Below, piece after piece: positions 8,835 through 17,136 of a stretch of 64,000 nt of DNA. The notes below the pieces were generated by a model. The model saw only the letters and a program-made list of their open reading frames with translations. It did no database searches and was not told the origin of the DNA. Origin of the DNA: Saprospiraceae bacterium. GTDB lineage: Bacteria > Bacteroidota > Bacteroidia > Chitinophagales > Saprospiraceae. The first letter of the stretch is position 1. Every line of letters begins with the position of its first letter. Both the position numbers and the translations under genes were made by a program. Location of the stretch: NCBI GenBank assembly GCA_020627825.1, contig JAHDGD010000005.1, positions 1 through 64,000 on the forward strand, given 5' to 3'.

Positions 8835-9068
8835 TTACATCTTAATGTTGTTCTTTATTGTATTGATTAAGTTTTGGGAACATGTACTTCTTTTAACTTT
8901 AGTTTTGACTAAGTTTCTGAATTCAGAAGCGCGTTCGAGAAGGCTACTGTATTCAGGGTGAGAATTAGCTGTACTTTCAAATGCTGTAACTTCTTCATTC
9001 GAAAGAGCGTTATCTAGGTAAAGGTCAATTTTCTGTCGAAAATCTTCCATTTGTTCAGGAGTTCTCAT
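8835..9068 (-). CDS. Putative small anti-sigma factor
   Basis: A 77-residue soluble, helix-rich protein with no zinc-binding HxxxCxxC and no membrane helix. It lies 122 nt behind and in the same orientation as the ECF sigma gene, the usual place for a cognate anti-sigma factor. The motif IDLYLDNALSNEEVTAFE resembles the first helices of anti-sigma N-terminal domains, whose residues commonly read LYLDGELS with a following Glu. The role is therefore inferred from position and this short resemblance. It would act by binding the sigma factor in the cytoplasm. Confidence 0.6.
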   Translation of the reverse strand: MRTPEQMEDFRQKIDLYLDNALSNEEVTAFESTANSHPEYSSLLERASEFRNLVKTKVKRSTCSQNLINTIKNNIKM

Positions 9069-9190
9069 AAAATAAATTTGTTAGTATGATAATAAGCTAT
9101 AAGTCATTTTTATTTAAAATAAATGATTCTAGTCATAACAAAAAGTGTTATTGAAGTATAGAATCATTAAGCTAGCAAAGCTCTTTGTTT

Positions 9191-9796
9191 CTATTCTTCC
9201 TCAGATTCAGATTTTTTCTTTTTACCACGAATATCCTTATAACCTTGGGATTCCGCGTAACTTTTAAGTTTTTCTTTGAGTATGTTTCTCGCTCTAAATA
9301 ATCTAGAACGAACAGTACCTATGGGAACATCAATAATTTTTGAAATTTCCTCATAAGTAAACCCTTCAACATCACAGAGTAAAATAACCGTTCTAAAATC
9401 AATTGGCAAGTTATTGATTTCAGTAGTTATTTCGTCTCCCATTATGTTCTGAAAGATTTCCTGCCTCAAGTCAAGATAGTTCGTTTTACTTTTATCGTCC
9501 GTATCGTGATACGAGATGATTTCTTCGAAATCTACCTTGGTTGGCTGCTTAACTTTCTTCCTATATTGATTGATGTAAGCATTTTTCAATATCTTAAACA
9601 ACCAAGCTTTCGCATTAGTTCCCTCTTGATATTTATCTATAAATCTATATGCTTTTAAATAGGTTTCTTGCACCAAATCTTCTGCATCATCATCATCGAA
9701 AGTCAGGTGATAGGCAAAGGTTTTCAACGCATCCATGTGCGGTAAAAGCTCCTCTTCAAAGACACTAATTTCTTTTGCCGTTTTTTCTTTTGCCAA
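9191..9796 (-). CDS. ECF-type RNA polymerase sigma factor
   Basis: A 201-residue group 4 sigma-70 factor. Region 2 is DAEDLVQETYLKAYRFIDKY with NAKAWLFKILKNAYINQYRKK, binding core enzyme and the -10 element. Region 4 is LPIDFRTVILLCDVEGFTYEEISKII with GTVRSRLFRARNIL, the -35 binding helix-turn-helix. The C-terminus is Lys/Glu-rich. The start codon appears to be TTG; no ATG is available in frame ahead of region 2. The small downstream protein is the likely anti-sigma partner. Such pairs in Bacteroidota respond to envelope or oxidative stress, but the signal here is not evident. Confidence 0.93.
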   Translation of the reverse strand: MAKEKTAKEISVFEEELLPHMDALKTFAYHLTFDDDDAEDLVQETYLKAYRFIDKYQEGTNAKAWLFKILKNAYINQYRKKVKQPTKVDFEEIISYHDTDDKSKTNYLDLRQEIFQNIMGDEITTEINNLPIDFRTVILLCDVEGFTYEEISKIIDVPIGTVRSRLFRARNILKEKLKSYAESQGYKDIRGKKKKSESEEE

Positions 9797-9888
9797 GTTA
9801 GTTTTTTTTACAAATTAAAAAAATATTATTGAATTCCTATGGCTGGACTGTGATTTATCCTCTGTTTTACTAGCCTGTACAACAATTC

Positions 9889-11169
9889 TTATCCGATTGT
9901 GAGATGCATAAAAGTAGAGGGGTCAAGAAATTCTTCAGCTGTATGTTGAACTTCTCTAGCTGTAATGGATTTAAAGGTTTCTATTGTGTGTAAGACGTCT
10001 TCTCTAGTTTCGCCATTCAGAACAGCTGATTTGATCAGTCGGATGGTTTGAAAAGGACCATCTACTGCTGTCAATAAATTCCCCAATATATAGTTTCTGT
10101 TCATTTCAAGTTCTTCTTTTTCAAGAGGAACCTGACGCAGTAATTCCATTTCTTTTACTATCTCATTCGAGGCATCCTTCACATGATGTGGACTAACCTC
10201 TGTACTGATATAAAAATATCCTTCACATAACAGCGTATCTAAGGAGCTGAAAACATTGTAGGTATAACCTTTTTCCTCTCGTATATTTTTCATTAATCTG
10301 GACCCAAAATATCCGCCCAAAACATTGTTGAGAAAGGTCATTTGGGCGTAAGCCTTATCTTTTCGATTACCAAATTTTCTACCAATACGGATTGCTGATT
10401 GATGTTGTTGCACAGCAGGAAATTTAAATTGATCGGTGTTAGTAAAAGAAGATTTTTTATAGTGTATTTTACGCCCTTTGGTGTAGCTCCATTGACCAAA
10501 GGCCTGGTTGATAGATTGTTCAACTGTATCATCATATTGCCCGCATAAGAATAATGTACACTCTTGATTTGTCATCATATCTTGGTGATATTCTACTAAT
10601 CTTTCTCGTGTTATTTGCTGGAAATTTTCTTTGGTTGAATTGTAACCATATACGGCATCTTCTCCGAATAATTTTTCTGTTAGAAGACGATAAGCAACGA
10701 GCTCATTTTTAGACTGATCAAGTTCAAGTTTTCTGCAATTATTGTCAATACATTTAAGAATTTCTTCTTCAGCAAAGAGGGGCTCAAGAATAATCTCGCT
10801 AAACTTCTGTATTAAGATGGGAAAAAACTTACTCAAACTCATCAATGTGAACGTAGTATAGTCGAGAGATGAACGTGAGGTATACGAAGCGCCATAGCGG
10901 TCAAAAAACTCATACAAAGTTTCCGCTGAATCTTTTTGAGTGCCTTCCTTTATAACGCCTGCGAATATTCTATTGAGCGATTTATGCAATTCATGATGTC
11001 GACCTCCTTTAAAAACGATGTCAAGTTTTACCAGTTCTTGTGAACCTTGTCTAATATAATAAACAGGCAGACCATTATCCAAGTTAAAGCTGGTAAATGG
11101 GCGTACTGGAATTTTAGTAATGGAATGGATTTTCGGTCCATTACGTCGTATTTTTTCGTCGATGTTCAC
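9889..11169 (-). CDS. M16 family protein lacking the zinc-binding motif (non-catalytic type)
   Basis: A 426-residue protein with two M16 half-domains. In the N-terminal half, where active members have HxxEH, it reads GGRHHELHKSLNRIFAGVI, without the motif, so zinc peptidase activity is not expected. The C-terminal half keeps the Arg/Tyr block GSRLMKNIREEKGYTYN that contacts substrate in active heterodimers. This is the pattern of the inactive subunit of two-subunit M16 peptidases. Unusually, no active-type M16 gene is next to it. The start codon is GTG at 11169. It could act as a partner of an M16 protein encoded elsewhere. Confidence 0.82.
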   Translation of the reverse strand: MNIDEKIRRNGPKIHSITKIPVRPFTSFNLDNGLPVYYIRQGSQELVKLDIVFKGGRHHELHKSLNRIFAGVIKEGTQKDSAETLYEFFDRYGASYTSRSSLDYTTFTLMSLSKFFPILIQKFSEIILEPLFAEEEILKCIDNNCRKLELDQSKNELVAYRLLTEKLFGEDAVYGYNSTKENFQQITRERLVEYHQDMMTNQECTLFLCGQYDDTVEQSINQAFGQWSYTKGRKIHYKKSSFTNTDQFKFPAVQQHQSAIRIGRKFGNRKDKAYAQMTFLNNVLGGYFGSRLMKNIREEKGYTYNVFSSLDTLLCEGYFYISTEVSPHHVKDASNEIVKEMELLRQVPLEKEELEMNRNYILGNLLTAVDGPFQTIRLIKSAVLNGETREDVLHTIETFKSITAREVQHTAEEFLDPSTFMHLTIG

Positions 11170-11209
11170 ATGTAAAACTTAGATCACTCGCAAAGGTATA
11201 CTTTTGTGT

Positions 11210-12133
11210 TTAATCTTTACTTTTGTACTCTTCAATTAATTCCCATTCTCCCCTAAGCGCTAATCTAGATTGTATCGGCCAAGTTTCGTATGGATATTTT
11301 TCAGAATGATCACCAAAGATCTTTGCTAATTCTTTGATTTTCATTTGAACCAATTCTTCGAAACTATGAATGCCTTTAGAATTTAGTGTTTTTAAAGCTT
11401 TTTCATCCATTCCTACAAGATCAATCAAAGTCTTTTCTTCTTCTTCTAATTCAATAACAGGTGGTATGGCAGCTTCTTTTTCTGGTCTAAACAATTCATT
11501 GAAGACTTGCTCTTTTTTAAATTTTGGTTGATGAAGAAAAATGTTCTTTTCTTCTTTTTTTGGCAATACCTCTTTTGCGATAACTTTTGACGGTGCTTCA
11601 TTTGTTATAGCACGGACTTTATTCAAAATATCATGAGATACTTTAAACGTATCATTCTGTTTTTTTAACTGAAGCACTCTTTTTTTAGCTTTCTTTACCT
11701 CTTTTAAGAGTTTTTTATTTTCTTTAATGAAATCTTTTGCTTTCCACTTTTTCACTTTCTCCCTACTTTTCTGCATTTGCTTAGCTAATAATGCATTTGA
11801 TTCTTGAAGATGAATATAGTCAGGGGGAACTTCATATTGTTTTTCTAATAATTGCCGTTGAAGATCGACTTCTTTTTCAGACAGTTGCTTGGATACCATA
11901 GTCAATTGAAAAAATTCGGATTGCAGACGCTCAAGTTCACTTGACTTAGAATTTATTTCATCCTTTAATTGTGCAATAAGGGTAGATTGTTGACTGTTAA
12001 TCAACTTCTGCTGCTCTAGCGTTTCGATTAGATTTTGCATAGCTACATTGGAAATAGCTTTATGTAGAAAATAGCCGAAGGGGATAGCTAAAAACAGAAT
12101 GATCAATAAGATGAGAATCTCAGAAACCTCCAT
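11210..12133 (-). CDS. Membrane-anchored coiled-coil protein with C-terminal helix-hairpin-helix-like domain
   Basis: About 307 residues. One N-terminal membrane helix (ILILLIILFLAIPFGYFL) is followed by a long Lys/Glu/Gln-rich coiled coil (about residues 30-170) and a Lys/Glu/Pro linker. The C-terminus, DLVGMDEKALKTLNSKGI then SFEELVQMKIKELAKIFG, resembles the helix-hairpin-helix domain found in proteins annotated as predicted flap-endonuclease-1-like (H3TH) domains. The ATG at 12133 is preferred over the upstream one at 12148 because it starts directly at the membrane helix. Function is unknown; possible roles are membrane attachment of nucleic acid or scaffolding. It sits 40 nt ahead of the M16 gene. 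Confidence 0.7.
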   Translation of the reverse strand: MEVSEILILLIILFLAIPFGYFLHKAISNVAMQNLIETLEQQKLINSQQSTLIAQLKDEINSKSSELERLQSEFFQLTMVSKQLSEKEVDLQRQLLEKQYEVPPDYIHLQESNALLAKQMQKSREKVKKWKAKDFIKENKKLLKEVKKAKKRVLQLKKQNDTFKVSHDILNKVRAITNEAPSKVIAKEVLPKKEEKNIFLHQPKFKKEQVFNELFRPEKEAAIPPVIELEEEEKTLIDLVGMDEKALKTLNSKGIHSFEELVQMKIKELAKIFGDHSEKYPYETWPIQSRLALRGEWELIEEYKSKD

Positions 12134-12265
12134 CGCACAAATATACAAGCTTCACTTGGTTATCACTTATTTTTATGGAATTTCACTATTCAAATGAAAA
12201 ATATCCTACACTTCTTTCACTTTTTGTTTATTTTTCCAAAATAACTTATAACTAAATTTTTGCTT

Positions 12266-12697
12266 ATGAATACTACGAAAATACCAATCGTCTTTTGGAT
12301 TATTGCTGGAATTGGTCTAGTGTGGAATTTAATGGGGCTAGGAATGTTTGCTAGCGAATTAATGATATCACCTGATGTAATCGAAGCAATGGATGAAGCT
12401 CGAAGGAATTTATATGAAGATTCTCCTGCTTGGTTGAGCATTGTGTATGGAATCGCCACTATATGTGGAGTATTAGGATGCATTTTGTTGTTACTCCGTA
12501 AGAAATTAGCTGTCCCTATTTTACTGGTTTCTCTTGTTGCTGTATTAATTCAGATGGGGTATTCCATTTTGGCAACGAATGCAGTAGAGGTTTTCGGGAC
12601 AACTCAGGCGGTTATTATGCCTCTAGGAGTTATTGCAATCGGCGCATTTTTATTTTATTATGCAAGGAAATCAGCAGCTCTTGGATGGATAAAATAA
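12266..12697 (+). CDS. Hypothetical four-helix membrane protein
   Basis: A 143-residue protein with four predicted membrane helices; between helices one and two is an acidic loop containing SPDVIEAMDEARRNLYEDSPAW. The layout resembles small uncharacterised Bacteroidota membrane proteins; I cannot name a function. ATG at 12266 is taken as start; the in-frame TTG at 12260 adds only two residues. It overlaps the next gene by 13 nt, so the pair is probably translated together from one message. Its promoter region is shared with the divergent coiled-coil gene. Confidence 0.72.
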   Translation: MNTTKIPIVFWIIAGIGLVWNLMGLGMFASELMISPDVIEAMDEARRNLYEDSPAWLSIVYGIATICGVLGCILLLLRKKLAVPILLVSLVAVLIQMGYSILATNAVEVFGTTQAVIMPLGVIAIGAFLFYYARKSAALGWIK

Positions 12698-13077
12698 AAG
12701 ATAATATCTTTTTGATCGATGCAATAGGTGCATTGTGTTCTTTTTTATTTTTATTCGGTATACTAAAGATATGTCCAGAGATTTTGGGCTTTAAGCCCAA
12801 AATCTTTTACAAGCTTCTTCCCTTTGCTCTTGGATTTTTTGCTTACTCAATATGCAATCATTATTTAATTTCAAAACGTTGGCGATTTAGCCTTCGACTG
12901 GGAATTATTGCAAGTGCTAATGCAGCTTACGGATTGTATACGATGTATCTTGTGTTTGTGTCAAACGAACCCCAAGAAATGTATCTTTTGGCCCAAGTTT
13001 TAATTACTTTGGAATTCATTATTATCCTTGGAATCGTAATGCTTGAATTTTATTTTACCCGAGTTAATATGCATTAG
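12685..13077 (+). CDS. Hypothetical four-helix membrane protein containing a palindrome copy
   Basis: A 130-residue polytopic protein with about four hydrophobic helices and no recognised domain. Its start lies inside the end of the preceding membrane-protein gene (13-nt overlap), which argues for coupled translation. Codons 33-40 are made by the 23-bp palindrome at 12781-12803 and read ILGFKPKI, falling in the loop between helices one and two, where an insertion would be tolerated. The stop codon lies in the left arm of an 11-bp inverted repeat (13068-13078) that may mark a degenerate mobile element. Confidence 0.65.
   Translation: MDKIKDNIFLIDAIGALCSFLFLFGILKICPEILGFKPKIFYKLLPFALGFFAYSICNHYLISKRWRFSLRLGIIASANAAYGLYTMYLVFVSNEPQEMYLLAQVLITLEFIIILGIVMLEFYFTRVNMH
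12781..12803. repeat. Dispersed palindrome copy 2 (inside a CDS)
   Basis: Perfect inverted repeat, 11-nt arms ATTTTGGGCTT and complement around a central T. It is in frame inside the 130-residue membrane protein and encodes ILGFKPKI. Confidence 0.85.
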
Positions 13078-13220
13078 ACAATCTATTGCGGGCATAAACT
13101 ACATCAAAATCAATGCTTCGCTGGTGTTTTCAGATGAACCATAGCGATGCTATGATCAATCTTCCAAACCGCCCTAATTTTATAGTATTTTCAGTCCTCA
13201 TAACAAAGCTCTAATGCATA
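13068..13220. mobile_element. Possible MITE-like remnant with 11-bp terminal inverted repeats
   Basis: TATGCATTAGA at 13068-13078 is exactly repeated inverted at 13210-13220. The roughly 130 nt between hold a further hairpin (CATAGC, GAT, GCTATG at 13140-13154) and no open frame, and are less AT-rich than other gaps here. This is the shape of a small non-autonomous element or the remains of one, but no target-site duplication is clear. The left arm overlaps the last codons of the 12685-13077 gene. Confidence 0.3.
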
Positions 13221-13280
13221 ATTATGCTTATCAAAAATGAATTAACAAATCTAAGGGAGAATTATAAAGTTTAATGTGTA

Positions 13281-16200
13281 TTAACTTTCATTTACTTTAT
13301 ATCCTAGTTTTAATTCTTTGAGCCTTTTGATGAATGCATAATCAGCTTGCACTTGGCTTGACTTACTTTTTAATTTCAGCTTTTGATTGGTTTCAATATC
13401 GAATACTGTGATGCCAAGTTTATGTTTTCCTTTGGATTCTTCAACTGTTTGCTGAAGGGATTCTAGTAATTTTTCGTCTAGTTTAGAAATGGGAAGATAG
13501 ACCATGATGGAATGGGTCTTTTCTTCTCCTATGGTACTTAATAGCTGGACGTTTGAAATAGAGAAATAAGCATTGTCATTGTTCCAAGTTTTAAAAACAC
13601 CTTCCAAAAAAAGAACTTCTCCAGGATTAACTAAGTGATTGTATTTATTATAGTCATCCTTTCGGAGTGAAAAATCGTAAGATCCAGCCATATCTTGAAG
13701 TGTAAATCTCATATACTGATCTCCTCGGCGATTAGTGCCTCGAAATGCTTCTGCTACAATACCAGCAGTTTTCATAGGATTTCCGATTGGTTGTTGTTTG
13801 AAGTGTGCTAAACTAGCATTTGTAAAAGTGTTGATTTCGAATTCGTAGTCATCCAATGGGTGTCCACTTATGTAAATTCCAGCGACTTCTTTTTCCATTC
13901 TTAGCCGTTCCCTACTATTCCATTCTTCATATTTAGGAAATGAAGGCACGGATATCATTGTATCATTTATATTTCCAAAAAGTGAATTCTGTGAACTTTC
14001 TAGCAGATTTTTATACTCATTTCCGAACCTTATTCCATGTTCAAGAACAGTGTCGAAATTCCCGGAAGGAGCAAAGTACATAGCTCGATGACCTGTGTCT
14101 ACATTGTCGAATGCACCTCCTTTTACCAAAGATTCAAGACACTTTTTATTGACTGCTCTTAAGTTAACACGCTTCACAAGATCATAAAATCCTTCGAAAT
14201 GACCATCTTTTGTTCTTTGATCTACTAATTCACTAATAGGCCCTTCACCTACTCCTTTTAAAGCAGATAAGCCGAATCTAATATCTCCATTTTTATTTAC
14301 ACTAAATTTGATATTACTTTCATTGATATCAGGTCCTAGTACTTTGATATTCATTCGCTTGCATTCTCGAAGATATAGATTTATTTTGTCCATATCATTC
14401 TTGTTATGGTTCAGGACGGAGGCCATGAATTCTGCGGGATAATGTGTCTTTAAAAAGGCTGTTTGAAATGCAATAAAGGCATAACAAGTAGAGTGAGATT
14501 TGTTAAATGCATAAGAAGCAAAGGCTTCCCAGTCTTTCCATATTTTTTCTATGATCGAATCATCCGTATGACCATTTTTATGACATCCTTCTTTGAAAAC
14601 AGGCCACATCTCATCAATGAGTTTCTTCTTCTTTTTACCCATTGCTTTTCTCAGCATATCAGCTTGACCTTTGGAAAAACCAGCTAATTTTTGAGAAAGT
14701 AACATCACTTGCTCTTGGTAGACAGTAATTCCATAGGTTTCTTTTAGGTATTCTTCCATTTCTGGAAGGTCATAGGTAATCTTCGCCTTTCCGTGTTTTC
14801 TTGCTACGAAATCGTCTATATAAGCCATTGGGCCAGGGCGATACAAGGCATTCATTGCAATGACATCTTCGAACTTATTCGGTTGCAATGAACGAAGATG
14901 TTTTTGCATTCCTGGTGACTCGTATTGGAAAATGGCTAATGTTGCACCTTCTTGAAATAATTCATACGTCTTTACATCTTCCAGGTCTACATTCTCTATA
15001 TCAACGTCTTTACCTTGTGATTGCTTGACATTTTCTATTGCATCTTTTATGATCGTTAATGTCTTTAATCCCAGGAAATCCATTTTTAGAAGACCAGAAT
15101 CTTCTGCAACCGAGTTATCGAATTGTGAGATCAACATATCGGAATCCTTGGCGACCGAAACTGGAACATATTTCGTGATGTCATCCGGTGTAATGATGAC
15201 CCCACAGGCATGTACTCCAGTATTCCGTATACTTCCTTCTATTTTGGAAGCTTGTTTGATCATGGTTCCTATGTGATCGTTTCTTTTGCTTAACTCTCGA
15301 AATTGAATTGCTTTTGTCTTATCATCATCATTCAATTTATCTTTCAGCTTCTGGTCAATTCCATCTTTACCCAGTAATCCTTTTAAGGAGGTTGAAGGAT
15401 TTACAGGTAGTTTTTTAATGACATCGTTTACTTCAGGTATCGGTATATTCATTACTCGACCAACATCACGAATACTCGTTTTAGCTTTCATAGCACCATA
15501 CGTGATGATCTGTGCTACTTGATTTTTTCCATATTTATCGATGACGTAATCTATTACTTTGCCTCGTCCTTCATCATCAAAGTCGATGTCAATATCAGGC
15601 ATTGATACCCTTTCAGGATTAAGAAATCGCTCAAATAGTAAATCGTATTTTATAGGATCAATATTGGTAATTCCCAGACAATATGCAACCGCACTTCCTG
15701 CTGCAGAACCCCTTCCTGGTCCTACAGATACATTCATTTCTCTTGCTGTAGTGGTAAAATCTTGAACGATTAAAAAATACCCTTCATAACCTGATTTTTC
15801 AATAACAGATAGCTCGAAGTCAAGGCGTTCTCGTACCACTTGAGTAATGTCTCCATATCGTTTTTTTGCGCCTTCATATGTAATGTGCCGTAGAAAAGGC
15901 ATTTGGGTTTTAAACCCTTCAGGTAATGGATAATTCGGAAGCAGTATATCTCGATCAAGTTTTAGTGCTTTGACTTTATCTGCAATTTCTATTGTATGAT
16001 CTAATGCTTCCGGCACGTCATGAAATACATTTGCCATCTCAGCTTTTGTCTTGAAATAGAAATCAGACGAAGGAAATTTAAATCGCCTTGTATCTTCCAT
16101 TAAAGACCCTGTGTTTACACAAAGTAAAATATCATGAGGCTCCCAGTCATCTTCATCTATGTAATGAGAATCATTTGTAGCTATGGCTTTTACATTATGT

Positions 16201-16820
16201 TTTCTAGCTAAGGCCAATAGTTTTTGATTGATGTCTTCTTGAGAGCGTCCTATGCCATCAATATTTTCTAAACCCTTATGGCGTTGTAACTCGATGTAAT
16301 AGTCTTCCCCAAAATGATCAAGCCACCACTTCAATTGTTTTTCTGCTTCTTCTTCTTTTCCATGCAGGAGTAATTGTGGAATTTCAGCACCTATACAACA
16401 GCTTGTGGCAATTATTCCTTCGGTGTATTGTGCGAGTATCTCTTTATCAATTCGAGGGTACTTACTATATAAACCCTCTATGAAACCAATAGAGCATAAT
16501 TTAGATAGATTTTGATAACCGATTTCATTTTTAGCTAATAGCAATTGATGATAACGTCTATCTTTTTCTCCTTTTGATTTTTGAAAGCTTTTTTTGTGCC
16601 GATCTTCCACTAAATAAAATTCACATCCGATAATGGGTTTTACGCCATTTTTTTCAGCTTCTCTTACGAATTTAAATGCTCCGAACATGTTTCCATGATC
16701 GGTAAGGGCAACAGCTTTTTGGCCATCACTTGCTGCTTTTTTCATCATCGCACCGATATCAGACGCTCCATCGAGAAGCGAAAATTGAGTATGGCAATGC
16801 AAATGGCAAAAGTCAGGCAT
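13281..16820 (-). CDS. dnaE: DNA polymerase III alpha subunit
   Basis: A 1179-residue replicative polymerase, the catalytic subunit of the holoenzyme. The N-terminal PHP domain starts FCHLHCHTQFSLLDGASDI. The palm carries the catalytic aspartates in MPDIDIDFDDEGR, after the GPGRGSAAGS block. Fingers, beta-binding region and an OB-fold near the C-terminus (PMKTAGIVAEAFRGTNRRGD) follow. Length is normal for DnaE1. The minus-strand message probably starts in the 316-nt gap shared with comM, where the sequence TAACTTCG (16880-16887, minus strand) is one mismatch from the -7 consensus. The 5' leader would then contain palindrome copy 3. Confidence 0.97.
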   Translation of the reverse strand: MPDFCHLHCHTQFSLLDGASDIGAMMKKAASDGQKAVALTDHGNMFGAFKFVREAEKNGVKPIIGCEFYLVEDRHKKSFQKSKGEKDRRYHQLLLAKNEIGYQNLSKLCSIGFIEGLYSKYPRIDKEILAQYTEGIIATSCCIGAEIPQLLLHGKEEEAEKQLKWWLDHFGEDYYIELQRHKGLENIDGIGRSQEDINQKLLALARKHNVKAIATNDSHYIDEDDWEPHDILLCVNTGSLMEDTRRFKFPSSDFYFKTKAEMANVFHDVPEALDHTIEIADKVKALKLDRDILLPNYPLPEGFKTQMPFLRHITYEGAKKRYGDITQVVRERLDFELSVIEKSGYEGYFLIVQDFTTTAREMNVSVGPGRGSAAGSAVAYCLGITNIDPIKYDLLFERFLNPERVSMPDIDIDFDDEGRGKVIDYVIDKYGKNQVAQIITYGAMKAKTSIRDVGRVMNIPIPEVNDVIKKLPVNPSTSLKGLLGKDGIDQKLKDKLNDDDKTKAIQFRELSKRNDHIGTMIKQASKIEGSIRNTGVHACGVIITPDDITKYVPVSVAKDSDMLISQFDNSVAEDSGLLKMDFLGLKTLTIIKDAIENVKQSQGKDVDIENVDLEDVKTYELFQEGATLAIFQYESPGMQKHLRSLQPNKFEDVIAMNALYRPGPMAYIDDFVARKHGKAKITYDLPEMEEYLKETYGITVYQEQVMLLSQKLAGFSKGQADMLRKAMGKKKKKLIDEMWPVFKEGCHKNGHTDDSIIEKIWKDWEAFASYAFNKSHSTCYAFIAFQTAFLKTHYPAEFMASVLNHNKNDMDKINLYLRECKRMNIKVLGPDINESNIKFSVNKNGDIRFGLSALKGVGEGPISELVDQRTKDGHFEGFYDLVKRVNLRAVNKKCLESLVKGGAFDNVDTGHRAMYFAPSGNFDTVLEHGIRFGNEYKNLLESSQNSLFGNINDTMISVPSFPKYEEWNSRERLRMEKEVAGIYISGHPLDDYEFEINTFTNASLAHFKQQPIGNPMKTAGIVAEAFRGTNRRGDQYMRFTLQDMAGSYDFSLRKDDYNKYNHLVNPGEVLFLEGVFKTWNNDNAYFSISNVQLLSTIGEEKTHSIMVYLPISKLDEKLLESLQQTVEESKGKHKLGITVFDIETNQKLKLKSKSSQVQADYAFIKRLKELKLGYKVNES

Positions 16821-16846
16821 AGGTAAAGATCTTTAACAATAGGAAT

Positions 16847-16866
16847 TTTTGGGTTGGAACCCAAAA
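16847..16866. repeat. Dispersed palindrome copy 3
   Basis: Inverted repeat with 9-nt arms TTTTGGGTT and complement around GG. It is the GGGTT sub-type, in which both arms differ together from the GGGCTT sub-type. It lies 27 nt upstream of the dnaE start codon. Confidence 0.8.
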
Positions 16867-16947
16867 CATTTTAGAATTGCGAAGTTACAAAAGCTGTAGG
16901 ATGAAGGATAATATTTAGGAGCTTATTTTAAATGAGAAGAGAAAGAA

Positions 16948-16968
16948 CTTTTGGGTTTAACCCAAAAG
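16948..16968. repeat. Dispersed palindrome copy 4
   Basis: Perfect inverted repeat with 10-nt arms CTTTTGGGTT and complement around a central T, also GGGTT sub-type. It lies 81 nt from copy 3 in the dnaE/comM divergent region. Confidence 0.8.
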
Positions 16969-17136
16969 AAAAGGAACAACAACATCCTATCACATTAGAA
17001 ATTAATTTAATATGATCGCGCTTTTTTATTATGCTGAAAGTCTATTAAAATATAGTGTTTCAGAAAAATTTTAAAAAAACTTTTAAAAAATTGGAACGAA
17101 ATGAAGGGTTCATTACACTAATAAGAAACTAGAATT

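Larger units (their letters stand above)
16821..17136. other. Divergent intergenic region dnaE/comM with two palindromes
   Basis: This 316-nt gap separates the divergent dnaE and comM genes. It holds two copies of the dispersed palindrome (16847-16866 and 16948-16968), a weak minus-strand -7-like box at 16880-16887 and very A/T-rich DNA ahead of comM. I see no open frame, tRNA or other RNA gene in it. Confidence 0.6.
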
